The position numbers and the translations under genes were made by a program. This document shows, piece after piece, positions 51,195-59,742 of a stretch of DNA of 64,000 nt. Positions within the stretch are counted from its first letter, which is position 1. Each line of letters starts with the position of its first letter. The stretch is from CAYSEQ01 sp964430475 (GTDB taxonomy: Bacteria; Patescibacteriota; Microgenomatia; UBA8517), in assembly GCA_964430475.1 (NCBI GenBank), contig CAYSEQ010000004.1, positions 1 to 64,000 of the forward strand. The letters are read 5' to 3'. The notes below the pieces were generated by a model, which worked only from the letters and a program-made list of their open reading frames with translations, ran no database searches and had not been told where the DNA came from.

Positions 51195-52607
51195 TCAAAC
51201 TCCCTTTTGAAAACTTATCTTTCTTAATCTTTCGAGTAGTGCCTCTCTTTCATTTTCTATTTTTTTGTTGACAACTTCTTCAAAAAGTATATTAAGTACT
51301 TCACCAACTCTTGGCCCAGGTGGAATATTAAGGATTTTCATTACATCATTACCATCCACTTTTAAGTCGCGAACTGTAAATGGTTGTTTTTGGACTTCTA
51401 TTAGCCTTCTCTTGAATTTTTCAAGTCTCCAACTTGTCTCTTTTGCTCCTCCCCCCAATCTGTCCCCAATTCTTAGGTCAATGATATCTGGAATATTTTC
51501 CAAGCCTACATTTCTTATAAATCGTCTTATTGCTGAATCTGTTTGTCTTTCATCAACAGTAAATTGGTGATATCTAACAAGTCTCCAAAGTCTATCCGCA
51601 TCCTTATTACTTAACCTAAAGCGTCGTGCAAGGTTTTTGGCTATTTGGGCACTTACTACTTCATGGTTATAAAAGGTAATTGTCCCATTTTCTAATTTTT
51701 TGAAGGTTTGGGGTTTTCCGATATCGTGTATTAAGGTTGCAAACCTTACTATAGGGTCGGTATTTCTTTCAGCGACATATTTTAGAGAGTAAAGACTATG
51801 TGTTCCTACATCATAAATATGGTGTCTACCAGGTGACTTTTGTTCTACACCGAAGGTTTTTTCCATTTCAGGTAGTATTTCTTGCATAATCCCTGATTGC
51901 CTAAGAGTTATGACTCCTTCGTATGGATGTGCCGAGCCTAAAATTTTTAAAAACTCGTCCCTTATTCTTTCTTTTGAGATTCTTCTTATGAGTGAAGCAT
52001 TAGCTTTTATAGCATTGAGTGTATTTTCTTCTATTTTGAAATTGAGTTCTGAGGCGATGCGTATTGCCCGTAACATTCTTAGAGCATCTTCTGCAAACCT
52101 TTTATTTGGATCTCCAACCGCACGAATAAGTCTTTTTTGGATATCTTCCTGTCCATCGTAAAGGTCAATTAATTGGAACTTATAAGGTTTAATTTCTAGT
52201 AGTTTTAGATTTTCTGTAGTTTTATCTTCCGCAATTTTCTTAAGGGCCATAGCGTTAATTGTGAAGTCTCTTCTTTGTAGATCTTCTTCTAGAGTCTTTC
52301 CCCACTCAACCCTATCTGGCCGCCTTGAGTCCGAGTAACCGTATTCTGTGCGGAAAGTCGTAATCTCGTAAGGCCTTTCATTATCCTTTTCAGGAGGTAT
52401 GCCTACTGTTCCGAATTTGTTGTCATAATAAGCTTGGGGAAAAAGTTTAAGAATTTCGTAAGGATTGGCGTTAGTGGTAAAATCCCAGTCATAGACAATT
52501 CTTCCCATCAGAATATCGCGTACGGCTCCTCCGACAATATAAATTTCAAAACCTTCTTTTTCGAACTTGTTAATAATTTCTAAGGCCTTTTTAGGAAGTC
52601 CTATCAT
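51195..52607 (-). CDS. cca: CCA tRNA nucleotidyltransferase with HD domain
   Basis: 470 residues. Class II nucleotidyltransferase head: IVGGAVRDILMGRIVYDWDFTTNA, with the metal Asp pair in DWDF, then RRDFTINAMAL and RAVGDPNKRFAEDALRMLRAIR. A C-terminal HD domain has LIHDIGKPQTF. It adds or repairs the CCA end of tRNAs. It could be an A-adding or CC-adding form, which sequence alone does not settle. Convergent with the nuclease gene. Confidence 0.93.
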   Translation of the reverse strand: MIGLPKKALEIINKFEKEGFEIYIVGGAVRDILMGRIVYDWDFTTNANPYEILKLFPQAYYDNKFGTVGIPPEKDNERPYEITTFRTEYGYSDSRRPDRVEWGKTLEEDLQRRDFTINAMALKKIAEDKTTENLKLLEIKPYKFQLIDLYDGQEDIQKRLIRAVGDPNKRFAEDALRMLRAIRIASELNFKIEENTLNAIKANASLIRRISKERIRDEFLKILGSAHPYEGVITLRQSGIMQEILPEMEKTFGVEQKSPGRHHIYDVGTHSLYSLKYVAERNTDPIVRFATLIHDIGKPQTFKKLENGTITFYNHEVVSAQIAKNLARRFRLSNKDADRLWRLVRYHQFTVDERQTDSAIRRFIRNVGLENIPDIIDLRIGDRLGGGAKETSWRLEKFKRRLIEVQKQPFTVRDLKVDGNDVMKILNIPPGPRVGEVLNILFEEVVNKKIENEREALLERLRKISFQKGV

Positions 52608-52693
52608 CTTTTAATCTAGGGTGTTAACAATTGATTTATTATATTTTAATTAGGAAGAAAATACGAATAGCATGAAAATATTTTTTTAGGTGT

Positions 52694-52699
52694 TAATAT
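52694..52699 (+). promoter_or_regulatory. -10 box of recJ, leaderless start
   Basis: TAATAT ends seven bases before the ATG at 52707, so the alternative TTG at 52701 would precede or coincide with the start of transcription. Confidence 0.4.
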
Positions 52700-52706
52700 A
52701 TTGGTA

Positions 52707-54413
52707 ATGGATTCTAAGAACTTGCGTTGGGAGCTAATAAACAGAAGAAAAGCTAAAAGTGTAAATCAAATTATAGACATATTATTGGAAAACCGTGGGA
52801 TAAAAACTCCAGAAATGAAAAAGGATTTTTTTACTCCTCCTATCCCATACAATATCTCGTTTAAAGAGTTAAGCCTAGATGAGATTGCCGTTAAGAAAGC
52901 CGTGGATAGGATAAAAACTGCTATTAAAAATTCTGAAGGCATAGTAATTTACGGAGATTATGATGCAGACGGTGTTTGCGCGAGTGCTGTGATTTGGGAG
53001 TGTCTTTACTTGTTTACTAAAAATGTTATTCCTTACATCCCTAATAGGTTTGAGGAAGGCTACGGATTAAAAAGCGATGTTATAGTAAGACTTAAATCAG
53101 AAGATCCTCAGCTGAAACTTATTATAACTGTTGACAATGGGATAGTTGCAGAAAAAGCCGTTGAGAAGGCAAAAAAGTTAGGGATTGATGTGATAATCTG
53201 CGATCACCACTTAAAAGGTAGAAGCGTTCCAAAGGCTTATTCTATTATCCATTCTACTAAGGTTTGCGGTGCGGCGTTGGCTTGGATTTTGGCTAGAGAA
53301 GTTTCTAAAAGTTTAAGTAAAAATTCCCAGTTAGGTTCTAATGTTAAGGATTTGGAAAACAGTCTTGATCTTGTGGCTATTGGTACGATATCAGACCAGA
53401 TGTCACTAATTGGACCCAATCGCTCGTTTGCTAAATATGGACTGGAAAAACTTAGCAATACCAAGAGGGTTGGCTTATTGACATTGTACGAGGTAGCAGG
53501 ATTAACGCAAAAAATAGCATCCCCGAAAAAAGGTTTAAAAATAGGGTCCTACGAAGTTAATTTTATTATTGCACCCAGAATTAACGCGATGGGGCGTTTG
53601 GAGCATGCTTTGGATTCGTTGAGGCTTCTATGCACCAAAAGTGTGGCGAAGGCACAAAGGCTAGCGAAAGTTTTAGATAAGACAAATCAAGAAAGACAGA
53701 AAATCTTAGAAGGAGTGGTTGAACATGCAAGGAGATTTTTGAGCAAGGAAAGCTATTCTAAAGTAATAGTAGTTTCCCATGAAGACTATCATGAGGGCGT
53801 GATTGGGCTAGCTGCAAGTAGACTAGTTGAGGAATTTCATCGACCTGCGATCGTTTTTGCTAAAAAGGATTTTGTTTCTAAAGCATCCGCGCGTTCAATA
53901 CCAGGATTTGACATAATCTTCTCAATAAGAAAGTTAAAGAAATTAATAAATGAGGGTGGCGGACATCCTATGGCAGCGGGGTTTACTATTAAAACAGAAA
54001 AAATTGATATTTTTGCCCGAAAATTTGCAGAAATTTCAGAACCTTTATTAACTCAAGAGCTTTTGGTTAAAAGATTGAAAATTGATTGCGAACTTGATTT
54101 TGAAAGTTTAAGTGTGGAGTTATCGGAGAAGTTGTCTGAATTTGAGCCTACTGGTGTTGGTAATCCTACACCGCTTTTTCTAACTCCCAAGGTAAGCGTG
54201 ATCGATGCAAAGGTTGTGGGATCTGAGGGGAAACATTTAAGTTTGGTTCTAAGAAAGGGAAATAAAGTTGTAAGGGGAGTTGCTTTTGGTAAGGGTGAAA
54301 TATTCAATAAGCTTTATCCTGAACAAGAAATTGATGTGGCGTATAATCTTGAGACGGATTATTGGAATACCTCGAAAAGTTTACAGCTTAAGATAAAGGA
54401 TATAAAGTATTAG
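52707..54413 (+). CDS. recJ: Single-stranded-DNA exonuclease RecJ
   Basis: 568 residues. The DHH domain has VIYGDYDADGVCASAV and TVDNGI, then the DHH triad itself in IICDHHLKG. The DHHA1 domain has SHEDYHEGVIGLAASRLVEEFHRPAIVF and GGGHPMAAGFTI. The C-terminal OB fold is present (LTPKVSVIDAKVVG). It acts in recombination and mismatch repair as a 5'-3' exonuclease. The length matches the family. Confidence 0.94.
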   Translation: MDSKNLRWELINRRKAKSVNQIIDILLENRGIKTPEMKKDFFTPPIPYNISFKELSLDEIAVKKAVDRIKTAIKNSEGIVIYGDYDADGVCASAVIWECLYLFTKNVIPYIPNRFEEGYGLKSDVIVRLKSEDPQLKLIITVDNGIVAEKAVEKAKKLGIDVIICDHHLKGRSVPKAYSIIHSTKVCGAALAWILAREVSKSLSKNSQLGSNVKDLENSLDLVAIGTISDQMSLIGPNRSFAKYGLEKLSNTKRVGLLTLYEVAGLTQKIASPKKGLKIGSYEVNFIIAPRINAMGRLEHALDSLRLLCTKSVAKAQRLAKVLDKTNQERQKILEGVVEHARRFLSKESYSKVIVVSHEDYHEGVIGLAASRLVEEFHRPAIVFAKKDFVSKASARSIPGFDIIFSIRKLKKLINEGGGHPMAAGFTIKTEKIDIFARKFAEISEPLLTQELLVKRLKIDCELDFESLSVELSEKLSEFEPTGVGNPTPLFLTPKVSVIDAKVVGSEGKHLSLVLRKGNKVVRGVAFGKGEIFNKLYPEQEIDVAYNLETDYWNTSKSLQLKIKDIKY

Positions 54414-54496
54414 GTGTCAAAAAAGATGTGGTAAAAAATATCTTTTTTGGGAGTGTTTAGAATTACACTTAGCCTAAAACTAAAATCTTAAAAGCT

Positions 54497-55990
54497 ATGG
54501 AGGAAAAATTTAGGGAGTTATTAGTATTAATAGAATCTTATAATCCCAGGAGGGAAGATATACTTTTACTGAAACGCGCCTGGAGGTTTGCAAAACTCGC
54601 GCATACTGGCCAGGTTCGTAAGAGTGGAGAGCCTTATGTATTACATCCATTGGCAGTGGCTAAAATTTTGGCTTCTTGGAGGTTAGATATAGACTCGGTT
54701 GTCGCTGGCCTTTTGCACGATACGATGGAGGATGGTGCTGCAAAATACGAGGATATAACCCAAGCCTTTGGAGAACCAATTGCAAAGTTGGTAGATGGTG
54801 TTTCTAAAGTGTCGTATCTTAGGCTTCGCGGCAGTAGCGATGAAGAGTTTGTTGAAAACTTGAGAAAGATGTTTTTAGCGATGGCTAAGGATATTCGTGT
54901 TGTCCTTATTAAAATCGCGGACCGATTACATAATATGAAAACGATTGAGGCTTTACCTCCGGAAAAAAGGAAAAGAATTTCAAAAGAAACACTTGAAATT
55001 TTTGCCCCTCTTGCAGAGAGGCTTGGGATGGGTCAGGTAAAGGCAGAACTTGATGATCTTTCTTTCCCTTATGTTTATCCTGAGGAATATGAAAAGGTAA
55101 AGCAAAAATCTCAACCTTATTACAAGAAGGCGGAAGAACACATAGAGAAGATGAAAAGGACACTTATTAAGGCTTTAGCCAAGGAGGGTATGAGGGTGAA
55201 GATTGATGCTCGGAAGAAACATCTTTATTCTTTGTGGAGGAAACTTGAGCGTAAAGAAATAAATTGGGATTTTGAGAAAGTAAACGATATTGTTGCTTTA
55301 CGAATTTTGGTGGAAACAGTGGCAGAATGTTATACTGCTTTGGGTGTTGTGCATACGCATTACAAACCAGTACCACATTTGGGAGTCTCAGATTTTATTG
55401 CTCAACCCAAACCCAATGGATATCAGTCTATTCACACGAAAGTTTTTGGACCGGGTGGAAGGATTGTGGAGGTACAGATAAGAACTTATGCGATGCATGA
55501 ATTTGCAGAGTATGGGGTTGCTGCACATTGGGTTTATTCACAGGCAAAATCAAAGGGAGTAAGGGAAGAGATTCTTGAAAAAGGTGGAGTGAAGGTAAGT
55601 TTGGACAAACTTGGTTGGGTTAAACAACTTGCTGAATGGCAGAAGCAAATCCATGATTCTCAAGAGTTTCTTAGAGCTGTAAAGTTTGACGCTCTTTCTC
55701 ATAGGAACTTTGTTTTTTCTCCAAAAGGAGATGTTTATGATCTTCCAGCAGGTGCCACACCAGTTGATTTTGCTTACGCAGTCCATAGTGAATTGGGTGA
55801 ATATATAAAAGCAAGCAAAGTCGACGGAAAGATAGTTCCTTTGGACTACAAGCTTAAAAGTGGTCAAGTAGTTGAAATTATTAAGTCGAAAGAAAAAAGA
55901 CCTCCTAGTCCTGACTGGCTTAATTTTGTGGTAACAAGCCATGCAAGGAAAGAAATTATTAAGGCACTAAGGAAAATTAAAAAAATTTGA
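54497..55990 (+). CDS. rel: (p)ppGpp synthetase/hydrolase, short Rel without C-terminal regulatory domains
   Basis: 497 residues instead of about 730. The hydrolase HD domain is intact (HPLAVAKILASWRLD; LLHDTMEDG; IKIADRLHNMKT). The synthetase domain follows (VNDIVALRILVET; QPKPNGYQSIHTKV; VEVQIRTYAMHEFAEYGVAAHW). A TGS domain ends the protein (LPAGATPVDFAYAVHSELGEY). The helical, zinc-finger and ACT domains that read the ribosome are missing. It is probably bifunctional. The start ATG has GGAGG after it rather than before; no clear ribosome site. Confidence 0.93.
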   Translation: MEEKFRELLVLIESYNPRREDILLLKRAWRFAKLAHTGQVRKSGEPYVLHPLAVAKILASWRLDIDSVVAGLLHDTMEDGAAKYEDITQAFGEPIAKLVDGVSKVSYLRLRGSSDEEFVENLRKMFLAMAKDIRVVLIKIADRLHNMKTIEALPPEKRKRISKETLEIFAPLAERLGMGQVKAELDDLSFPYVYPEEYEKVKQKSQPYYKKAEEHIEKMKRTLIKALAKEGMRVKIDARKKHLYSLWRKLERKEINWDFEKVNDIVALRILVETVAECYTALGVVHTHYKPVPHLGVSDFIAQPKPNGYQSIHTKVFGPGGRIVEVQIRTYAMHEFAEYGVAAHWVYSQAKSKGVREEILEKGGVKVSLDKLGWVKQLAEWQKQIHDSQEFLRAVKFDALSHRNFVFSPKGDVYDLPAGATPVDFAYAVHSELGEYIKASKVDGKIVPLDYKLKSGQVVEIIKSKEKRPPSPDWLNFVVTSHARKEIIKALRKIKKI

Positions 55991-56097
55991 CTTAAAATTA
56001 GAGGTAAGTTTACAATACCTTAACATTTTTCTTTGGACTTTTTAAATAAGATTGCTTACAAATTTTTAGATATAGGCGGAATTAAAGCAGGGGAGTT

Positions 56098-56148
56098 AGT
56101 GAGATTTGGGATTACTCGCCATCCCAAGAATTTAAGGCGAGTTTTTTT
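56098..56148 (+). terminator. Terminator-like hairpin just before aspS, possible attenuator
   Basis: ACTCGCC (56114-56120) pairs with GGCGAGT (56136-56142), loop 15 bases, followed by seven T. The T-run ends ten bases before the aspS ATG. A competing stem GTGAG (56099-56103) with CTCGC (56115-56119, one G-U) would break it. Because it precedes the start codon so closely, it is better seen as an attenuator of aspS than only as the end of rel, 120 bases upstream. No T-box signature is visible. Confidence 0.6.
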
Positions 56149-56157
56149 GTAATCAAA

Positions 56158-57504
56158 ATGCAAAGAACCTTAGTAAAAGACACGAAGAATAAAATTGGTA
56201 AGGAAGTTAAAGTTGCCGGTTGGGTAAGGACTAAAAGAGATCATGGAAAGGTTACTTTTATTGATCTTCGAGATAGAAGTGGAATTTTACAGGTAGTCGG
56301 AGAGGGTGAGGATTTTTCAGATTTAACTCCTGAAAGTGTTGTTGAAATTGTAGGTGAGGTTAAGAAACGTCCGCCAAATCTTGTAAATCCTAAGATCGAG
56401 ACCGGTGAGATTGAGCTTGAGGCTAAGAGGGTAAACTTAATATCAAGGTCAAAAGAACTTCCCTTCGATATGGGTAAACCCGACCTTGGATTACAATTGC
56501 CTACGCTTCTTGATTATCGAACATTGACACTAAGACATCCCAAAATTTCCAAAATATTTAAAGTTCAGGAAGCAATCATGGAGGGTTTTAGGCAAGCGGC
56601 AAAAAGATTAGATTGTACTGAAATTTTTGTTCCCACGATTGTTGCCTCATCTACAGAAGGCGGTGCGGAAGTCTTTGAGGTGAATTACTATGGTTATAAA
56701 ACATTTCTTATTCAAAGCCCCCAACTATATAAGCAAATGCTGATCCCTACTTTTGAGAGGGTTTATCTTGTTTCGCACGCCTATAGAGCTGAGCCTTCAG
56801 TTACCACAAGACACCTATCAGAATCAATTCAAATGGATTGCGAACTAGGTTTTGTGGATTTTGAGGATCTTTTGACCTATCTAGAATTTGTTGGTTTGGA
56901 AACTTTAAGATATGTTCAAAAAAAATGCAAAGATATTTTGAAAGAATATGGTAGAGAGGATCTTAAGTTGATCAAAAACATTCCAAGGCTCACGATGAGG
57001 GAGGCGCAGGAAATTATTTTTGAAAGAACGGGGGTTGATCATAGGAATGAACCTGACTTAGATCCTTTTGATGAAAAGGAGATATGCAAGTGGGCACATG
57101 AAGAAAAAGATTCGGATTTGGTGACAATTACTCACTTTCCTACCAAGAAAAGAGCATTTTATACCATGCCGGATCCAAAAAATCCGGAATATTCATTAAG
57201 TTATGATTTACTTTTTAGGGGCGTAGAAATCTTAAGCGGATCTCAGAGGATAAACGACTATGACACTTTGGTGGAGGTAATCCGAGAAAGGGGAATGGAT
57301 CCAGAAGATTTTCAGATGTATTTGCAGGCATTTAAGTATGGAATGCCACCGGAGGGAGGATTCTCATTTGGTCTTGAAAGAATGACAATGCAAGTCTTAG
57401 ATCTATCAAATGTGCGCGAAGCTTCTCTTTTTCCGCGAGACATGGAAAGAGTTGATGTTCGACTTTCAGATTTGAAAAAAGTCAAGGTTCGTGGGAAAGT
57501 CTAA
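56158..57504 (+). CDS. aspS: Archaeal-type aspartyl-tRNA synthetase, probably non-discriminating
   Basis: 448 residues, without the 110-residue insertion of the bacterial enzyme. OB-fold anticodon domain (VKVAGWVRTKRDHGKVTFIDLRDRSG), then class II core: motif 1 with a Pro-containing dimer helix, STEGGAEVFEVNYYGYKTFLIQSPQLYKQ, motif 2 in YRAEPSVTTRHLSES, and motif 3 in FSFGLERMTMQ. It aligns with archaeal AspRS rather than AsnRS (SPQLYKQ, not SGQL). Such enzymes often charge both tRNA-Asp and tRNA-Asn, needing the GatCAB amidotransferase. Start fixed by the conserved N-terminus. Confidence 0.88.
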   Translation: MQRTLVKDTKNKIGKEVKVAGWVRTKRDHGKVTFIDLRDRSGILQVVGEGEDFSDLTPESVVEIVGEVKKRPPNLVNPKIETGEIELEAKRVNLISRSKELPFDMGKPDLGLQLPTLLDYRTLTLRHPKISKIFKVQEAIMEGFRQAAKRLDCTEIFVPTIVASSTEGGAEVFEVNYYGYKTFLIQSPQLYKQMLIPTFERVYLVSHAYRAEPSVTTRHLSESIQMDCELGFVDFEDLLTYLEFVGLETLRYVQKKCKDILKEYGREDLKLIKNIPRLTMREAQEIIFERTGVDHRNEPDLDPFDEKEICKWAHEEKDSDLVTITHFPTKKRAFYTMPDPKNPEYSLSYDLLFRGVEILSGSQRINDYDTLVEVIRERGMDPEDFQMYLQAFKYGMPPEGGFSFGLERMTMQVLDLSNVREASLFPRDMERVDVRLSDLKKVKVRGKV

Positions 57505-57588
57505 AGAATGCTGTAAGAAGTTTTTAAGGTCTAAAAAATATTTTGCTGAAACTGGCGTTTTTTCTTGGAGACAAATCAAAGTAATTTT

Positions 57589-57594
57589 TAAAAT
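57589..57594 (+). promoter_or_regulatory. -10 box of the D,D-carboxypeptidase gene
   Basis: TAAAAT ends five bases before the ATG at 57600. The transcript start would lie within or beside the start codon. Confidence 0.35.
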
Positions 57595-57599
57595 TTCTT

Positions 57600-58502
57600 A
57601 TGGATCTTTTGTATTTGGCTTATTTTACCTTAATTTTTATAGTATCTTCGGCTTTTGTCATAAATGCTGATTTGCACCTAAGGAAAAGTTTTGCCAAGGA
57701 GAATTTTGTAAAAAGCCAAAATAAGTCCGTCTTTTTACCCCAACCCATATTTGTAGGTAATTCTTCCGGTCCTTCTTTGACTGCTTTTAGTGCTTATGTT
57801 TTGGATTTGAATTCGCAAACCGAACTTTATAAAAAAGAGCCTGATTTAAGACTTCTGCCTGCCTCTACTACAAAGATTTTAACAGCTCTTGTTGCAATGG
57901 ATTATTATTCACCGGAGGATGTTTTGGAGGTTGGGAAAATTTCTGTTGATGGGCAAAAAATGCATCTAGTTCCCGGAGAAAAAATTACCGTGAGAGATCT
58001 TTTGTACGGGCTTTTGATCTTTAGTGCAAACGATGCGGCTGAGGTTTTAGCTTCCAATTTTCCTGGTGGTAGGAAGTCCTTTATTGCTAGTATGAACTTG
58101 AAGGCTAAGGAATTAAATCTCGAAAACACCCAAATGAGCGACCCTTCTGGACTTGAAATTAGTAATCACTTTACTACTGCAAGAGACTTAGCAAAATTGG
58201 CAAGCTTTGCCATTCGTAAACCTCTTTTTAAGGAGATTGTTGCAACCAAAGAAAAGGTAGTTAGTAGTATTGATGGTAAAATTACTCATAAATTGCACAA
58301 TTTGAATGAGTTGGTTGGAGAGGTAGAAGGGGTTTTGGGTGTAAAAACAGGTTGGACACCAAATTCCAGAGAAAATCTCGTCACTTACATTGAAAAAGAT
58401 GGCAAAAGAATTATGATTGTTCTTTTGGGAAGTGAAGACAGGTTTGGCGAAACAAAAACCCTTATTGATTGGATGTTTTCAAATTATCGTTGGGACTATT
58501 AG
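57600..58502 (+). CDS. D-alanyl-D-alanine carboxypeptidase (S11, PBP5-like)
   Basis: 300 residues. A membrane helix or signal (about 4-22) precedes the penicillin-binding fold: Ser89-x-x-Lys92 in LPASTTKILTA, Ser142-Ala-Asn144 in FSANDAAEVL, and Lys249-Thr-Gly in GVKTGWTPN. It trims stem peptides in the wall. The C-terminal beta domain and membrane anchor of DacA are absent, so this is a short form held only by its N-terminus. Confidence 0.93.
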   Translation: MDLLYLAYFTLIFIVSSAFVINADLHLRKSFAKENFVKSQNKSVFLPQPIFVGNSSGPSLTAFSAYVLDLNSQTELYKKEPDLRLLPASTTKILTALVAMDYYSPEDVLEVGKISVDGQKMHLVPGEKITVRDLLYGLLIFSANDAAEVLASNFPGGRKSFIASMNLKAKELNLENTQMSDPSGLEISNHFTTARDLAKLASFAIRKPLFKEIVATKEKVVSSIDGKITHKLHNLNELVGEVEGVLGVKTGWTPNSRENLVTYIEKDGKRIMIVLLGSEDRFGETKTLIDWMFSNYRWDY

Positions 58503-58514
58503 AGTGACTTTTCT

Positions 58515-59585
58515 TCATTGACGGTTTGGCTCTTTTCCATAAAAATCGTTTGTGACCGCTGGCACATAGGCATAAAAGTCGTTATCTCCCTCAAAAACTA
58601 CAACCGGTTGATAATATGGGGTGTATTGTCCAGCATCGTAATAAGCCAGGTATACTTTTCTGATCGTGATGTTTTCGTTGTTATTTCCAAGGTTTGCGAT
58701 ATAGCCTTTTCCCTGTTTTAACTCCTCCCAGGCCATGTCTGCACTCTTAAGCGGATAAGTAGCTGATTTTTGTTCATCGATTGGGAAGTAGTGATATTCC
58801 GCTGCTATGACGGGTTTGTCTCTTCCGCCAGCAATTATAGCCCATACATTTGCTTCCGGCATGTCTGGAGTGACGCTGGGATACTTTGAGCTACCCATTG
58901 GTTTTCTGAAAAGATTTACTTTTGTAAAATTTGCCTCAGAAAGAGAAATTGCTTTAACAAATTTGCCTTGTTCTAATCTTAGATATTCGTAAGTTGCTAC
59001 TCCTTCATTGATATCTTGGGTAAGAAATCCTCCTCTTGCAAGTAAGTTTTTAAACTTGAGAATTGCAGATTCAGAATCAGGGGGAATTCCTTGGATGACT
59101 GATGGGTCCTGGTCAATGTTGTAGCTTATTGAAAAAACTTGGGTGACTATATTCATTGTTAAGCTGGATGGAAGATTCTTTTTGGGGAAAATATAGACAT
59201 TGGGAATTGTTTCAGCAAGGATTTTACCCTCAGCTTCAAAACCCAAAGCTATCGCTTTTGTTTTAGCTTCATCTAATGCGCTAATTCTTGTTTGCAAGGA
59301 AGGCATAAAAAAGACCTCTATTTGTTCAGGAAATACTGGAAGATTACCAGTTGCCAGCTCTAAATTGAAGTTAAGGTTTGGTGGCTTTGGTTTGTCTGGA
59401 AAGGGTAATTTTGGTAGTACTCCGAACGCAACTGTCGGCTTGGGTTTTGGAGGAGGAAAAATCCTTTTGTATACCGATACTCCAATTCTAAAGACAAACC
59501 TTGCAATAATGAGAAGGATTATAAAGTAGATGCCATAGCGAATGATTTTCCTGGATAGTATTGATACTTCTGTTAAAGAAGCCAT
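58515..59585 (-). CDS. Membrane-anchored protein of unknown function
   Basis: 356 residues. One N-terminal helix (about 15-34) and a Pro/Lys-rich stalk (about 44-66) precede two alpha/beta domains. The C-terminal part (YPLKSADMAWEELKQGKGYI ... VYLAYYDAGQYTPYYQPVVVF) recalls YycH/YycI-type domains, which sense or restrain kinases outside the membrane in Firmicutes. The likeness is only in pattern. Convergent with the carboxypeptidase gene (12 bases apart). Confidence 0.55.
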   Translation of the reverse strand: MASLTEVSILSRKIIRYGIYFIILLIIARFVFRIGVSVYKRIFPPPKPKPTVAFGVLPKLPFPDKPKPPNLNFNLELATGNLPVFPEQIEVFFMPSLQTRISALDEAKTKAIALGFEAEGKILAETIPNVYIFPKKNLPSSLTMNIVTQVFSISYNIDQDPSVIQGIPPDSESAILKFKNLLARGGFLTQDINEGVATYEYLRLEQGKFVKAISLSEANFTKVNLFRKPMGSSKYPSVTPDMPEANVWAIIAGGRDKPVIAAEYHYFPIDEQKSATYPLKSADMAWEELKQGKGYIANLGNNNENITIRKVYLAYYDAGQYTPYYQPVVVFEGDNDFYAYVPAVTNDFYGKEPNRQ

Positions 59586-59727
59586 GGTAATGATTTAGAG
59601 TTATCAAAAATGAAACTGTTTAATTTTATTTTTAAACCTTCTTTGAGTATAGCGTTTGTTTGTTTCCTAATCAATTTTATATTAAAAATTCTTTAAAAAG
59701 AGAGTGGATAATAGATTAAAAAGAATG

Positions 59728-59733
59728 TAAAAT
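59728..59733 (+). promoter_or_regulatory. -10 box of gltX
   Basis: TAAAAT preceded by TG, nine bases before the ATG at 59743. The leader would be about three bases, so no ribosome binding site is possible on it. Confidence 0.4.
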
Positions 59734-59742
59734 TCAAAAGGG

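Noticed and set aside
56054..56157. T-box riboswitch before aspS
   Set aside because: No T-box consensus sequence or specifier-loop layout is visible, and the leader before the terminator is too short.
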